Shown here: positions 39,375 through 48,225 of the stretch, one piece after another | How the letters are laid out: every line of letters starts with the position of its first letter | Numbering within the stretch: position 1 is the first letter of the stretch | Assembly: GCA_029245795.1 (NCBI GenBank) | Contig: JAQWOP010000024.1 | Span: forward strand, 1 to 64,000 | Direction: 5' to 3' | DNA length: 64,000 nucleotides | DNA from: Hyphomicrobiales bacterium | GTDB lineage: Bacteria > Pseudomonadota > Alphaproteobacteria > Rhizobiales > TMED25 | Program-made: the position numbers and the translations under genes | Notes under the pieces: model-generated | What the model was told of the DNA's origin: nothing | Database searches by the model: none | The model's input: only the letters and a program-made list of their open reading frames with translations

Positions 39375-39419
39375 TAAAGATGTTATTAAATACAAAACAT
39401 CGTAATAAAGATGTTATTA
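39375..39419. repeat. Two 14-bp direct repeats taaagatgttatta upstream of the FDH gene
   Basis: Copies at 39375-39388 and 39406-39419, start-to-start spacing 31 bp. Confidence 0.8.
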
Positions 39420-39462
39420 GAACAAAGAATTTAATCAATTAACCCATGGAAGTAATAAAAAA

Positions 39463-40662
39463 ATGAAAGTCTTATGTATATTATACGATGATCCAAAAGG
39501 TGGAATGCCAAAAAATTACCCTTTATCAGAATTACCGAAACTAAATAAATATCCAGATGGTATGTCATTGCCAAGTCCAAAAGCAATAGATTTTACCCCG
39601 GGTGAATTATTAGGCTGTGTTTCAGGTGAATTAGGACTAAGAAATTTTTTGGAATCAAATGGTCACGAATTAGTGGTAACTTCAGATAAAGATGGTGATG
39701 ATTGTGAAGCTGAAAGAGAATTAGTTGATGCAGATGTAGTTATATCACAGCCATTTTTTCCTTTCTATTTAACTAAAGAAAAAATGGAAAAAGCAAAGAA
39801 TTTAAAATTAGCTATAACTGCAGGTATTGGATCCGATCATGTTGATCTTCAAGCAGCTATGGATCATAATATAGACGTTGTAGAAGTGACTTATTGTAAT
39901 TCTAGATCTGTTGCTGAACATATAGTTATGATGATCTTATCAATGGTAAGAGATTACCATAATCAGCACAGAATAGTTAATGAGGGTGGATGGAATATTG
40001 CAGATGCTGTCCAACGCTCTTATGACGTTGAAGGTATGCATATTGGAACTGTCGCAGCCGGTAGAATTGGCCTTGATGCCCTAAGAAAAATGAAACCATT
40101 TGATGTCCATCTGCATTACTTTGATAGACACAGACTTCCAGATTCAATTGAAAAAGAATTGAACTTAACTTTCCATGAATCAGTTGAATCCATGGTTGCT
40201 GTTTGTGATGTAGTTACAATTAATTGCCCGCTTCATCCAGAAACTGAAAACCTTTTTGATACTAAATTAATCAACAAAATGAAAAAAGGCGCTTACATTG
40301 TTAATACAGCAAGAGGAAAAATATGTAATAGAGAAGCTATTGCAGAAGCTCTTAAAAGTGGACAATTAAGTGGATATGCTGGAGATGTGTGGTTCCCACA
40401 ACCAGCTCCTAATGATCATATTTGGAGAACAATGCCTAACCATGGTATGACACCTCATACTTCAGGAACATCTCTGTCTGCTCAGACAAGATATGCAGCT
40501 GGAGTTCGAGAAATTCTTGAGTGTGTGATGGATGGAACGCCTATAAGGAATGAGTACCTGATTGTTCAAGATGGTAACCTTGCTGGTATGGGGGCTCATT
40601 CATATAGTAAAGGAAGTGCAACAAGTGGTTCAGAGGAAGCTCAAAAATACAAAAAAATGTAA
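39463..40662 (+). CDS. fdh: NAD-dependent formate dehydrogenase
   Basis: ITAGIGSDHVDLQAAMDHNIDVVEVTYCNSRSVAEHIVMMILSMVRDY, VAAGRIGLDALRKMKPFDVHLHYFDRHRLP, TPHTSGTSLSAQTRYAAGVREIL. Confidence 0.96.
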   Translation: MKVLCILYDDPKGGMPKNYPLSELPKLNKYPDGMSLPSPKAIDFTPGELLGCVSGELGLRNFLESNGHELVVTSDKDGDDCEAERELVDADVVISQPFFPFYLTKEKMEKAKNLKLAITAGIGSDHVDLQAAMDHNIDVVEVTYCNSRSVAEHIVMMILSMVRDYHNQHRIVNEGGWNIADAVQRSYDVEGMHIGTVAAGRIGLDALRKMKPFDVHLHYFDRHRLPDSIEKELNLTFHESVESMVAVCDVVTINCPLHPETENLFDTKLINKMKKGAYIVNTARGKICNREAIAEALKSGQLSGYAGDVWFPQPAPNDHIWRTMPNHGMTPHTSGTSLSAQTRYAAGVREILECVMDGTPIRNEYLIVQDGNLAGMGAHSYSKGSATSGSEEAQKYKKM

Positions 40663-40730
40663 ATAAAAAATATAGTGTAAACGCAACTTACGATGCAATA
40701 ATCATAGGCGCAGGATTTGCTGGTCTATAT

Positions 40731-42269
40731 ATGCTCCATAAGTTGCGTTCCTATGGTTTTAATGCGCGTATATTTGAAAAAGCTCCTCATATTGGGGGTA
40801 CATGGTATTGGAATAAATATCCTGGAGCTAGATGTGATACTGAAAGTCTTCAATACTCATATCAATTCTCCGAAGAACTTCAGCAGGAATGGGAGTGGTC
40901 TGAAAAATATGCTACCCAACCAGAAATCCTGAAATATCTCAAGCACGTAGAGAAAAAGTTTAAACTTTCTGAATCAATAACTTTAAATAGAACTATAACA
41001 GATATTATTTATGATGGGAAAGCTGGACTCTATAAAATAAGAAGCAATCACTCCGAGGAATATTACTCAAAATTTTGTATCCTTGCGAGTGGATGCCTCT
41101 CAGTTCCAATTAAACCGAATATAATGGGTGTAGAAAATTTTACGGGGGAAATATTTCAAACATCAAAGTGGCCAGATAAAAATATTGATTTCAATAATAA
41201 AAACGTTGCAATCATCGGCACAGGATCATCAGGAGTTCATGTAATACCAATAATAGCAGAATATTGCAAAAAGTTGTTCGTATTGCAGCGAACTCCAAAC
41301 TATGCTGTTCCGGCACATAATAGAAAACTCTCTGATGAATATGTCAAAAAATTTAAGGACAACTATAAAGTAAACCGAGAAAAAGCTAAAAAATTGGTTA
41401 GCGGCTTTCTTACCCACTATAATTCAGCATCTGCACTAGAGGTAAATGATTCTGAGTTAAAAAGAGAATATGACAAAAGATGGGAGGCAGGGGGTTTAGC
41501 ATTTCTTGCAGCATTTTGTGACATAACATATAATAAAAGTGCAAATAAGACTGCTACAGATTATATTGAGAGTAAAATAAAAGAAATTGTCGAAGACCAA
41601 GAAATAGCAAAGCTTTTAACGCCAAATTCAATAGTGGGATGTAAAAGACTTGTCATAGACAGTAACTATTATGCAACTTATAATAGAAAAAATGTAGCCC
41701 TAATTGATATTAATCAGGAACCAATTAAAGCACTTACTGAAAAAACTTTAAAACTTAAGAATATTGAATTAGATATTGATACATTGATACTATCAACAGG
41801 ATTTGATGCGATGACCGGAGCCATTAATAATATTAATATCGTAGGTGAAAATAGCAAAACTCTAAAAGACAAATGGTCCAGTGGCCCAAGTTCTTACTTG
41901 GGGCTTATGGTCAATGGATTTCCAAATCTCTTCACAATAACCGGTCCAGGAAGCCCATCTGTTTTGACAAATATGATACCGACCATTGAACAACATGTTG
42001 ATTGGATAGCAGAATGCATTAGATACATGAAAAAAAGATCCTATTATTCAATAGAAGCGAATTTAGAAGCTGAAAGATCGTGGGTAAAATTTAATGAAGA
42101 TTCTGCAAGGAATACATTGAGATATGAATGTAAATCTTGGTACTTAGGATCAAACGTAAAAGATAAGCAAAGAATTTTCTTACCATTTGTTGGTGGATTG
42201 CCAGCTTATATAAAAAAATGTGAAGAAATAGTAAAAAATTCTTATGAAGGGTTTAGATTTTCTAATTAG
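40731..42269 (+). CDS. Baeyer-Villiger-type flavin monooxygenase; true N-terminus lies upstream of the first in-frame ATG
   Basis: The frame upstream of 40731 encodes NATYDAIIIGAGFAGLY (FAD-binding GxGxxG). Also GARCDTESLQYSYQFSEEL, NFTGEIFQTSKWPD, AIIGTGSSGVHVIPIIA, FTITGPGSPSVLTNM. Confidence 0.88.
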   Translation: MLHKLRSYGFNARIFEKAPHIGGTWYWNKYPGARCDTESLQYSYQFSEELQQEWEWSEKYATQPEILKYLKHVEKKFKLSESITLNRTITDIIYDGKAGLYKIRSNHSEEYYSKFCILASGCLSVPIKPNIMGVENFTGEIFQTSKWPDKNIDFNNKNVAIIGTGSSGVHVIPIIAEYCKKLFVLQRTPNYAVPAHNRKLSDEYVKKFKDNYKVNREKAKKLVSGFLTHYNSASALEVNDSELKREYDKRWEAGGLAFLAAFCDITYNKSANKTATDYIESKIKEIVEDQEIAKLLTPNSIVGCKRLVIDSNYYATYNRKNVALIDINQEPIKALTEKTLKLKNIELDIDTLILSTGFDAMTGAINNINIVGENSKTLKDKWSSGPSSYLGLMVNGFPNLFTITGPGSPSVLTNMIPTIEQHVDWIAECIRYMKKRSYYSIEANLEAERSWVKFNEDSARNTLRYECKSWYLGSNVKDKQRIFLPFVGGLPAYIKKCEEIVKNSYEGFRFSN

Positions 42270-42277
42270 GGGTATGT

Positions 42278-43699
42278 ATGAATATTGAAGAATATAAATC
42301 TTATGACGCAACAGGTCTTGCCAATCTGGTAAGAGCTGGTCAAGTGAAGCCAATAGAGCTTCTCAATTTAGCTATATCGGTTATTGATAATAATGAAAAA
42401 GAAATATCAGCTCTGACTACAAGAGCATTTGATTATGGAAAAAAAGAAATAGAAAATGGAAAAACGGGTGGATACTTCAATGGTGTGCCTTTCATGCTTA
42501 AAGACTTAAACGTAGCGTGTCAGGGGCTGCCAACAACAATGTCGAATAAATTATTTAAAGATAATATTCCAAATTATGATAGTGATCTAATTAATCTTTA
42601 TAAAAAATCAGGTTTAGTAGTAATTGGAATGACAAAGACACCGGAGCTCGCACTATCTCTTACCACTGAGCCAATCCTTCATGGGCCAACCAGAAATCCA
42701 CTAAATCATAAGAATTCTCCTGGGGGTTCATCAGGAGGTTCAGCTGCTGCAATCGCTGCAGGGTATGTTCCAATGGCACACGCAACAGATGGTGGAGGTA
42801 GTATTAGAGTACCAGCTTCTCTATGTGGTCTCGTTGGCTTGAAACCTTCAAGAGGTAGAATTTCTTCAGGACCACAAATGGGTGAAGCACTTGGTGGTAT
42901 GGCAACAAGTCATTGTTTGTCAAAGTCTGTAAGGGATTCAGCGGCCTTACTGGAAATATCAAAAAAATATTCTATTGGAGACCCATATTGTGCCCCAAAC
43001 AATCAAGAAAATTTTTTAGAATACGTTAAAAAAGATCCTGGAAAACTGAAAATTGGTTTTATGACTACTGACTTTGAAGGTAATAAAATTAGTGAAGAAA
43101 TAAATAGTTACACAATAAAAACTGCAAAGTTATGCGAAGACTTCGGTCATATTGTTGAAGAAATAGAAATTAATCTTAATCCAACCCCCATCATGCAAGC
43201 TTGGAAAATTATTCCTGCAGTTAATCTTCTTAACAATATGCAAAAACGTGCAGATTTTCTTGGAATTGAATTACAAAGTAATCACCTTGAGGATTTGAAT
43301 TGGGCGTGGTTAGAGGAAGGGCGACGTTATACAGCGATTGATTACCTAAATGCAATAAATACAATGCATAGCATAGGAAGAAGAATTTCAGAGGAATTTG
43401 TAAATTATGATCTATTACTAACGCCAACTGTAATTAAAAAGAAATTAGAACTTGGCACAATAAAAACAAATCATGATGACATTGACTCCCATTTAAATTA
43501 TTTATTCCGAGAACTAGCTCCGCATTTGGCCATCTTTAATCAAACTGGTGGACCAGCAATATCTCTGCCATTATGCAAAATAGCTGACAATCTTCCCCTA
43601 GGCATGCATTTTGCTGCTAAAATTGGAGATGAAGGAAAATTAATTTCCCTAGCTAGCCAATTTGAAAAAAGAATCCCCTGGGCTATAAACCAAGACTAG
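42278..43699 (+). CDS. Amidase-signature family amidase
   Basis: GVPFMLKDLN, KNSPGGSSGGSAAAIAAGYVPMAHATDGGGSIRVPASLCGLVGLKPSRGR. Confidence 0.93.
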   Translation: MNIEEYKSYDATGLANLVRAGQVKPIELLNLAISVIDNNEKEISALTTRAFDYGKKEIENGKTGGYFNGVPFMLKDLNVACQGLPTTMSNKLFKDNIPNYDSDLINLYKKSGLVVIGMTKTPELALSLTTEPILHGPTRNPLNHKNSPGGSSGGSAAAIAAGYVPMAHATDGGGSIRVPASLCGLVGLKPSRGRISSGPQMGEALGGMATSHCLSKSVRDSAALLEISKKYSIGDPYCAPNNQENFLEYVKKDPGKLKIGFMTTDFEGNKISEEINSYTIKTAKLCEDFGHIVEEIEINLNPTPIMQAWKIIPAVNLLNNMQKRADFLGIELQSNHLEDLNWAWLEEGRRYTAIDYLNAINTMHSIGRRISEEFVNYDLLLTPTVIKKKLELGTIKTNHDDIDSHLNYLFRELAPHLAIFNQTGGPAISLPLCKIADNLPLGMHFAAKIGDEGKLISLASQFEKRIPWAINQD

Positions 43700-44123
43700 T
43701 TAAATAAAATATAAATAAAATTATAACAACAAATAAAGTTGCGACGAGTCTTGATTGATAATAATGTTTGTTTATATCAAATTCGGCACCCACATATACC
43801 TGTTTTTTTAATCTAATATCTATATATTGCAAATATATAAAACAGAATATTAATACTATTAATGTGTGAATACTATCTACAAGAACACACAACCAAGCGA
43901 TTAATGTTATGATATTACTCTCAATTTTTATTCTTTTTCTATCTGGAACATCAATGACTATTCCCCAGTGTGAACCTGATATAAATGAGATTATAATTGC
44001 CGAGTAGGTAAAAATCATGAACTGATAATCAAACAGATTTGGATAGATTTTGAATAGTGATAATACAAGAATAATTAGAAAAGGAAGAACTCCAGAAATG
44101 GTTAAAAACCTATTTATACTCAT
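43683..44123 (-). CDS. DUF3429-like membrane protein
   Basis: LTISGVLPFLIILVLSLF, YSAIIISFISGSHWGI; several TM segments; head-to-tail with the photolyase gene. Confidence 0.65.
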   Translation of the reverse strand: MSINRFLTISGVLPFLIILVLSLFKIYPNLFDYQFMIFTYSAIIISFISGSHWGIVIDVPDRKRIKIESNIITLIAWLCVLVDSIHTLIVLIFCFIYLQYIDIRLKKQVYVGAEFDINKHYYQSRLVATLFVVIILFIFYLTSLGL

Positions 44124-45606
44124 AAGAATTCTCCTTAATGAAAGCTTCGGCTTTTGAGAAAATCAAACTTTTCCTATCGGCATTCATTCTATCTAGAGAA
44201 CCTACCATTATTGAAAGCCTAGGGTTACTTTTAAAATACTGCCTATTCTTATCTATAAACCTCCAATATAGGCCATCCAGTGTTTCACACCATTCCCCTT
44301 TCTGAAAATCCATCATCTTTAATATATAGTTAGAACCACAAATATATGGTTTTGTAGAAAATATTCCACCATCACTGAATAATCCCATTCCATAGACATT
44401 AGGTATCATTACCCAATCAGAGGAATCAACAAAAGCTTCCATAAACCAACGATATACAAAACTTGGATGAATCTCACATAAGTTCATAATATTTGCTAGG
44501 ACCATCAGTCTCTCAATATGATGTGACCATCCATTCTCAAATGCATTATTTATACAATGATCCAGTGGCGGTATTCCTGTCTTTCCCGTGTACCATGTAT
44601 CTCGCATAGATCTAGTGTGGTTAAAGAAATTCTTTTGCTCCATTTCTTCACTATAGTTCTGATATATACCTCTTATAAATTCTCTCCATCCAATTATCTG
44701 CCTAATAAATCCCTCAATAGAATTGAGTCTAATATTATTTTTCTGATGATAATCAAGTGTCTTCTCAATAATGTATTCTGGAGTAATTAAACCCATATTA
44801 ATATATGGGCTTAATTTACTATGAAATAAAATATTATCTCGCTTAGAGAGTGCGTCTTCGTAGTCTCCAAATAAATCTAGTTTCTTTTCCAAGAAAAAAT
44901 TAAATAGATCATCGACTTTCTCATATTCTGTGACAAAATCAAAATTTTCAAGATTACCATAGTGGCTTAAAAACTGCTTCTCTATGATAGGTATTAGTTT
45001 CTTGGTATGCTCTGTCTTTTCTATTTTAGGAAAGGCTGGTATCGGTATACTATCTGGAATCCTTTTTCTATTATCACTATCGAAACTCCATTTCCCCCCT
45101 ACAGGCTTCATATTAGAATCCATCATAATATTATGTTTTTTCCTAATGTATTTATAGAAAGTTGCCATAAATGGCTTATTTGATAATAAAAAATCACTAA
45201 ATTCTGTTCTTGATGTTAAAAACATTGGGCTATTTAATATATTAAAATCAATTTCATTATCCTTTAGATAATTGACGATCTCATTTTCAAGAAATTTATC
45301 CTCAATTTCAAAAAAAGATACTGACTTCACATTATTTAATTCTAAGACCCTATTTAATTTCCATATATATGAACTCTTGAATTCATGACTATCTAAGTCA
45401 TGATATATAATTTTAAAATTATTTCTTCGCATGCCATCAGCATATGACCTCATTGCTGATAGAAATAAGAGGATCTTTTTCTTATTTGGTTTTTGGTGAG
45501 TGCAAAGACCTAGGTCTTCAGCCATAAAAAAAGTATATTGATCTTTATAATCTTTTATATAAGTTTCAGGAAATAATTGATTGCCTAGAATTATGAAAAG
45601 TTTCAT
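44110..45606 (-). CDS. Deoxyribodipyrimidine photolyase-related protein (PhrB/FeS-BCP-like family)
   Basis: FIILGNQLFPE, GWREFIRGIY, WSHHIERLMVLANIMNLCEIHPSFVYRWFMEAFVDSSDWVMIPNVYGMGLFSDGG, TKPYICGSNYILKM. Confidence 0.88.
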   Translation of the reverse strand: MKLFIILGNQLFPETYIKDYKDQYTFFMAEDLGLCTHQKPNKKKILLFLSAMRSYADGMRRNNFKIIYHDLDSHEFKSSYIWKLNRVLELNNVKSVSFFEIEDKFLENEIVNYLKDNEIDFNILNSPMFLTSRTEFSDFLLSNKPFMATFYKYIRKKHNIMMDSNMKPVGGKWSFDSDNRKRIPDSIPIPAFPKIEKTEHTKKLIPIIEKQFLSHYGNLENFDFVTEYEKVDDLFNFFLEKKLDLFGDYEDALSKRDNILFHSKLSPYINMGLITPEYIIEKTLDYHQKNNIRLNSIEGFIRQIIGWREFIRGIYQNYSEEMEQKNFFNHTRSMRDTWYTGKTGIPPLDHCINNAFENGWSHHIERLMVLANIMNLCEIHPSFVYRWFMEAFVDSSDWVMIPNVYGMGLFSDGGIFSTKPYICGSNYILKMMDFQKGEWCETLDGLYWRFIDKNRQYFKSNPRLSIMVGSLDRMNADRKSLIFSKAEAFIKENSYEYK

Positions 45607-45679
45607 CCTATTTGCAACTCTCTATTTTCTTGAATGCTATTATGCATAATTTTATGATTGTATTTCAATATTGTTATAA

Positions 45680-45753
45680 TGGCTGGGGCGGCAGGGATCG
45701 AACCTGCGATCACGGGATCAAAACCCGATGCCTTACCGCTTGGCTACGCCCCA
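45680..45753 (-). tRNA. tRNA-Gln (anticodon UUG), 3' CCA encoded
   Basis: Reverse complement TGGGGCGTAGCCAAGCGGTAAGGCATCGGGTTTTGATCCCGTGATCGCAGGTTCGAATCCTGCCGCCCCAGCCA. Cloverleaf pairs with anticodon loop TTTTGAT. Confidence 0.97.
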
Positions 45754-45879
45754 TCAATCAATATTTTTTTATAATAAGTATGCTATAAATTTATATTAAT
45801 AATGATTACTGGTATACTTAAAGTACATTAGTAATATAACTTATAACAAAAATAAATTAAAAAATACATGTTATAATAA

Positions 45880-46695
45880 ATGTTAACTAATATAAAAAAA
45901 ATTACAGCTGAAAACACTGGTCTTACAACATATACGGGAACTAATTCTTATATTATAGGAAATGAGAATTTAATAGTAATTGATCCAGGTCCACCTTCAG
46001 ATAAACATCTTAGTAGCATAATAAGATATATTGGAAAAAGAAAAGTTGAATTTATAATCGCAACACATCATCATTCTGATCATATTGGATTACTGTATAA
46101 ATTATCCATAGAAACTAATGCGCCGATATATATTGGAAAGAATCAAGTAAGTTTATTCCTTGAGTATGAACAAAGACTAAAAGATAAGATTAGTCTTTTT
46201 GACTCTATAATCTCCACTAACGAATTAAGTATGAATGCCATCCAGACTCCTGGACATGCCTCAGATCACTATTGTTTTCAAATTCCGGGTGTTGCAATGT
46301 TTACTGGAGATCATATTATGGGCTGGTCTACAACAATGATACGTTTGCCCGATGGTAATATGAAAGATTATATGGAAAGTCTAAAAATAATAAGAAATTT
46401 ATGTAATGAAGAATTTTTTCCAGCTCATGGTGAAAAAATAGTTGATGGTAAAAAGCGTTGTGAACAGCTCATTAATCATAGAAATAAAAGATCTACACAA
46501 ATACAAAATACATTACAATTAACCAAATTAAATTTAGAAGAAATTACAAAAATAATTTATGGAAAAATAAATACAAAATTAATCACCTATGCAAAATTTA
46601 CTGTGGAGTCAAGTTTAGAAGAAATGGTTGCGAACAAATTAATCAAAAAAGAAAAAATTAGAGATACTTACTTTTATTCCTTAAAAGAGTCATGA
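45880..46695 (+). CDS. Metallo-beta-lactamase fold hydrolase
   Basis: ATHHHSDHIG (HxHxDH), TPGHASDHYCF, FTGDHIMG, FFPAHGEKI. Confidence 0.92.
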   Translation: MLTNIKKITAENTGLTTYTGTNSYIIGNENLIVIDPGPPSDKHLSSIIRYIGKRKVEFIIATHHHSDHIGLLYKLSIETNAPIYIGKNQVSLFLEYEQRLKDKISLFDSIISTNELSMNAIQTPGHASDHYCFQIPGVAMFTGDHIMGWSTTMIRLPDGNMKDYMESLKIIRNLCNEEFFPAHGEKIVDGKKRCEQLINHRNKRSTQIQNTLQLTKLNLEEITKIIYGKINTKLITYAKFTVESSLEEMVANKLIKKEKIRDTYFYSLKES

Positions 46696-46701
46696 AATGA
46701 T

Positions 46702-47313
46702 CTAAGGGTAGAGATACTCTCTTGTCCAAATTCCATCTATAAATGAGAATTTTAACCTTTGATGTAATCTATAGTCAGAATTTAACCAGAATTCAATTTC
46801 ATTTGGAACTAAACGATAACCAACCCAATATGCCGGTCTATTTATTTCTTTACCTTCCATTGTTGATAGGTAAGAAGAATATTCTTTTGCGAATTGATCT
46901 GGGTTTCTTAAAATTGAGGATTGTTTGCTAACGATTGCACCGATCCTACTTCCTCTTGGTCTTGTATTAAAATAATCGTCGGCTTCAATAGGTTTAATTT
47001 TTGACACCACACCCTTCATACGAACCTGTTTTCTTATACTTTTCCAATGGAAACAAATTGCTGCATTGTTGTTTTTATTTAATTCAATTCCTTTTTGACT
47101 ATTTTGATTTGAGAAAAAAACAAATCCATGATCAATCTTTTTTAGCAATACCATTCTTACATTTGGAAGATCTTCATCATTTACTGTTGCAAGGGCCATT
47201 GCATCTGGATCATTTGGTTCATGAGTTTTTGCCTCCTCAAACCAATCACAAAAAATATCAACAGGATTTATATAATTTAGTTCTTTTTCTTTAAAACCAT
47301 CATAAGTATTCAT
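46702..47313 (-). CDS. pdxH: Pyridoxamine 5'-phosphate oxidase
   Basis: DPDAMALATVNDEDLPNVRMVLLKKID, FFSNQNSQKGIELNKN, WVGYRLVPNEIEFW, RLHQRLKF. Confidence 0.95.
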   Translation of the reverse strand: MNTYDGFKEKELNYINPVDIFCDWFEEAKTHEPNDPDAMALATVNDEDLPNVRMVLLKKIDHGFVFFSNQNSQKGIELNKNNNAAICFHWKSIRKQVRMKGVVSKIKPIEADDYFNTRPRGSRIGAIVSKQSSILRNPDQFAKEYSSYLSTMEGKEINRPAYWVGYRLVPNEIEFWLNSDYRLHQRLKFSFIDGIWTREYLYP

Positions 47314-47394
47314 AATTTTATCTCATCATATAGTTGTAATGATATGCTTTATATAATATTATAATCATATAATATTTAAGTACCAAAACTAAAA

Positions 47395-48213
47395 ATGAAT
47401 AATAGCACTTCTCAAAACCTAATGCATGGCAAAAAAGGACTCATAATGGGCGTTGCCAATAATCGATCAATTGCTTGGGGTATAGCGAAAGCTCTTCATA
47501 ATGCCGGTGCGCAACTTGCATTTAGCTATCAAGGGGAAGCCATTGAAAAAAGAATTACTCCTTTAGCAAAAGAATTAAATTCAGAAATTACAATTGAGTG
47601 TGACGTCAGTGATGATGATTCAATAAAATCACTTTTTAATGAATTAGAGAAAGCTTGGGGTAAAATTGATTTCATTGTTCATGCAATTGCCTATTCAGAT
47701 AAAAATGAACTGACAGGAAGATATATAGATACTTCAAAAGAGAATTTTCTCCAAACTATGCTAATTTCATGTTATTCATTTACAAATATAGCGCAGCATG
47801 CAGAACGAATCCTGAATAACGGCGCCTCTCTTTTAACATTGACCTACTCTGGAGCTGAAAGAGTAATGCCTCATTATAATGTAATGGGAGTTGCAAAAGC
47901 TGGTTTAGAAGCTTCTGTTAAATATTTGAGTGTTGATATGGGCAAAAAACAAACTAGAGTAAATGCAATTTCAGCTGGACCAATAAAAACACTTGCTGCA
48001 TCTGGCATTGGTGATTTTCGTTATATATTAAAATGGAATGAATATAATTCTCCACTTCGAAGAACCGTTGATATTGAAGATGTAGGAAATGCTTCTGTAT
48101 ATTTATTATCTGATCTAAGTAGGTCTGTTACAGGTGAAATACTTCATGTGGATGCTGGTTATAATATTGTAGGTATGAAAAATGAAGAAGCCCCAGATAT
48201 ATCTGTCTTATAG
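47395..48213 (+). CDS. fabI: Enoyl-[acyl-carrier-protein] reductase (NADH)
   Basis: GKKGLIMGVANNRSIAWGIAKALHNAGAQLAFSYQGE, NVMGVAKAGLEASVKYLSVDMG, TGEILHVDAGYNIVGM. Confidence 0.96.
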   Translation: MNNSTSQNLMHGKKGLIMGVANNRSIAWGIAKALHNAGAQLAFSYQGEAIEKRITPLAKELNSEITIECDVSDDDSIKSLFNELEKAWGKIDFIVHAIAYSDKNELTGRYIDTSKENFLQTMLISCYSFTNIAQHAERILNNGASLLTLTYSGAERVMPHYNVMGVAKAGLEASVKYLSVDMGKKQTRVNAISAGPIKTLAASGIGDFRYILKWNEYNSPLRRTVDIEDVGNASVYLLSDLSRSVTGEILHVDAGYNIVGMKNEEAPDISVL

Positions 48214-48225
48214 GGAGCAATTTTA

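Noticed and set aside
39446-39466. Mini-ORF MEVIKK-stop with ATGA overlap at the FDH start
   Set aside because: The ggaag within it is better read as the FDH Shine-Dalgarno; too short to support a leader peptide.
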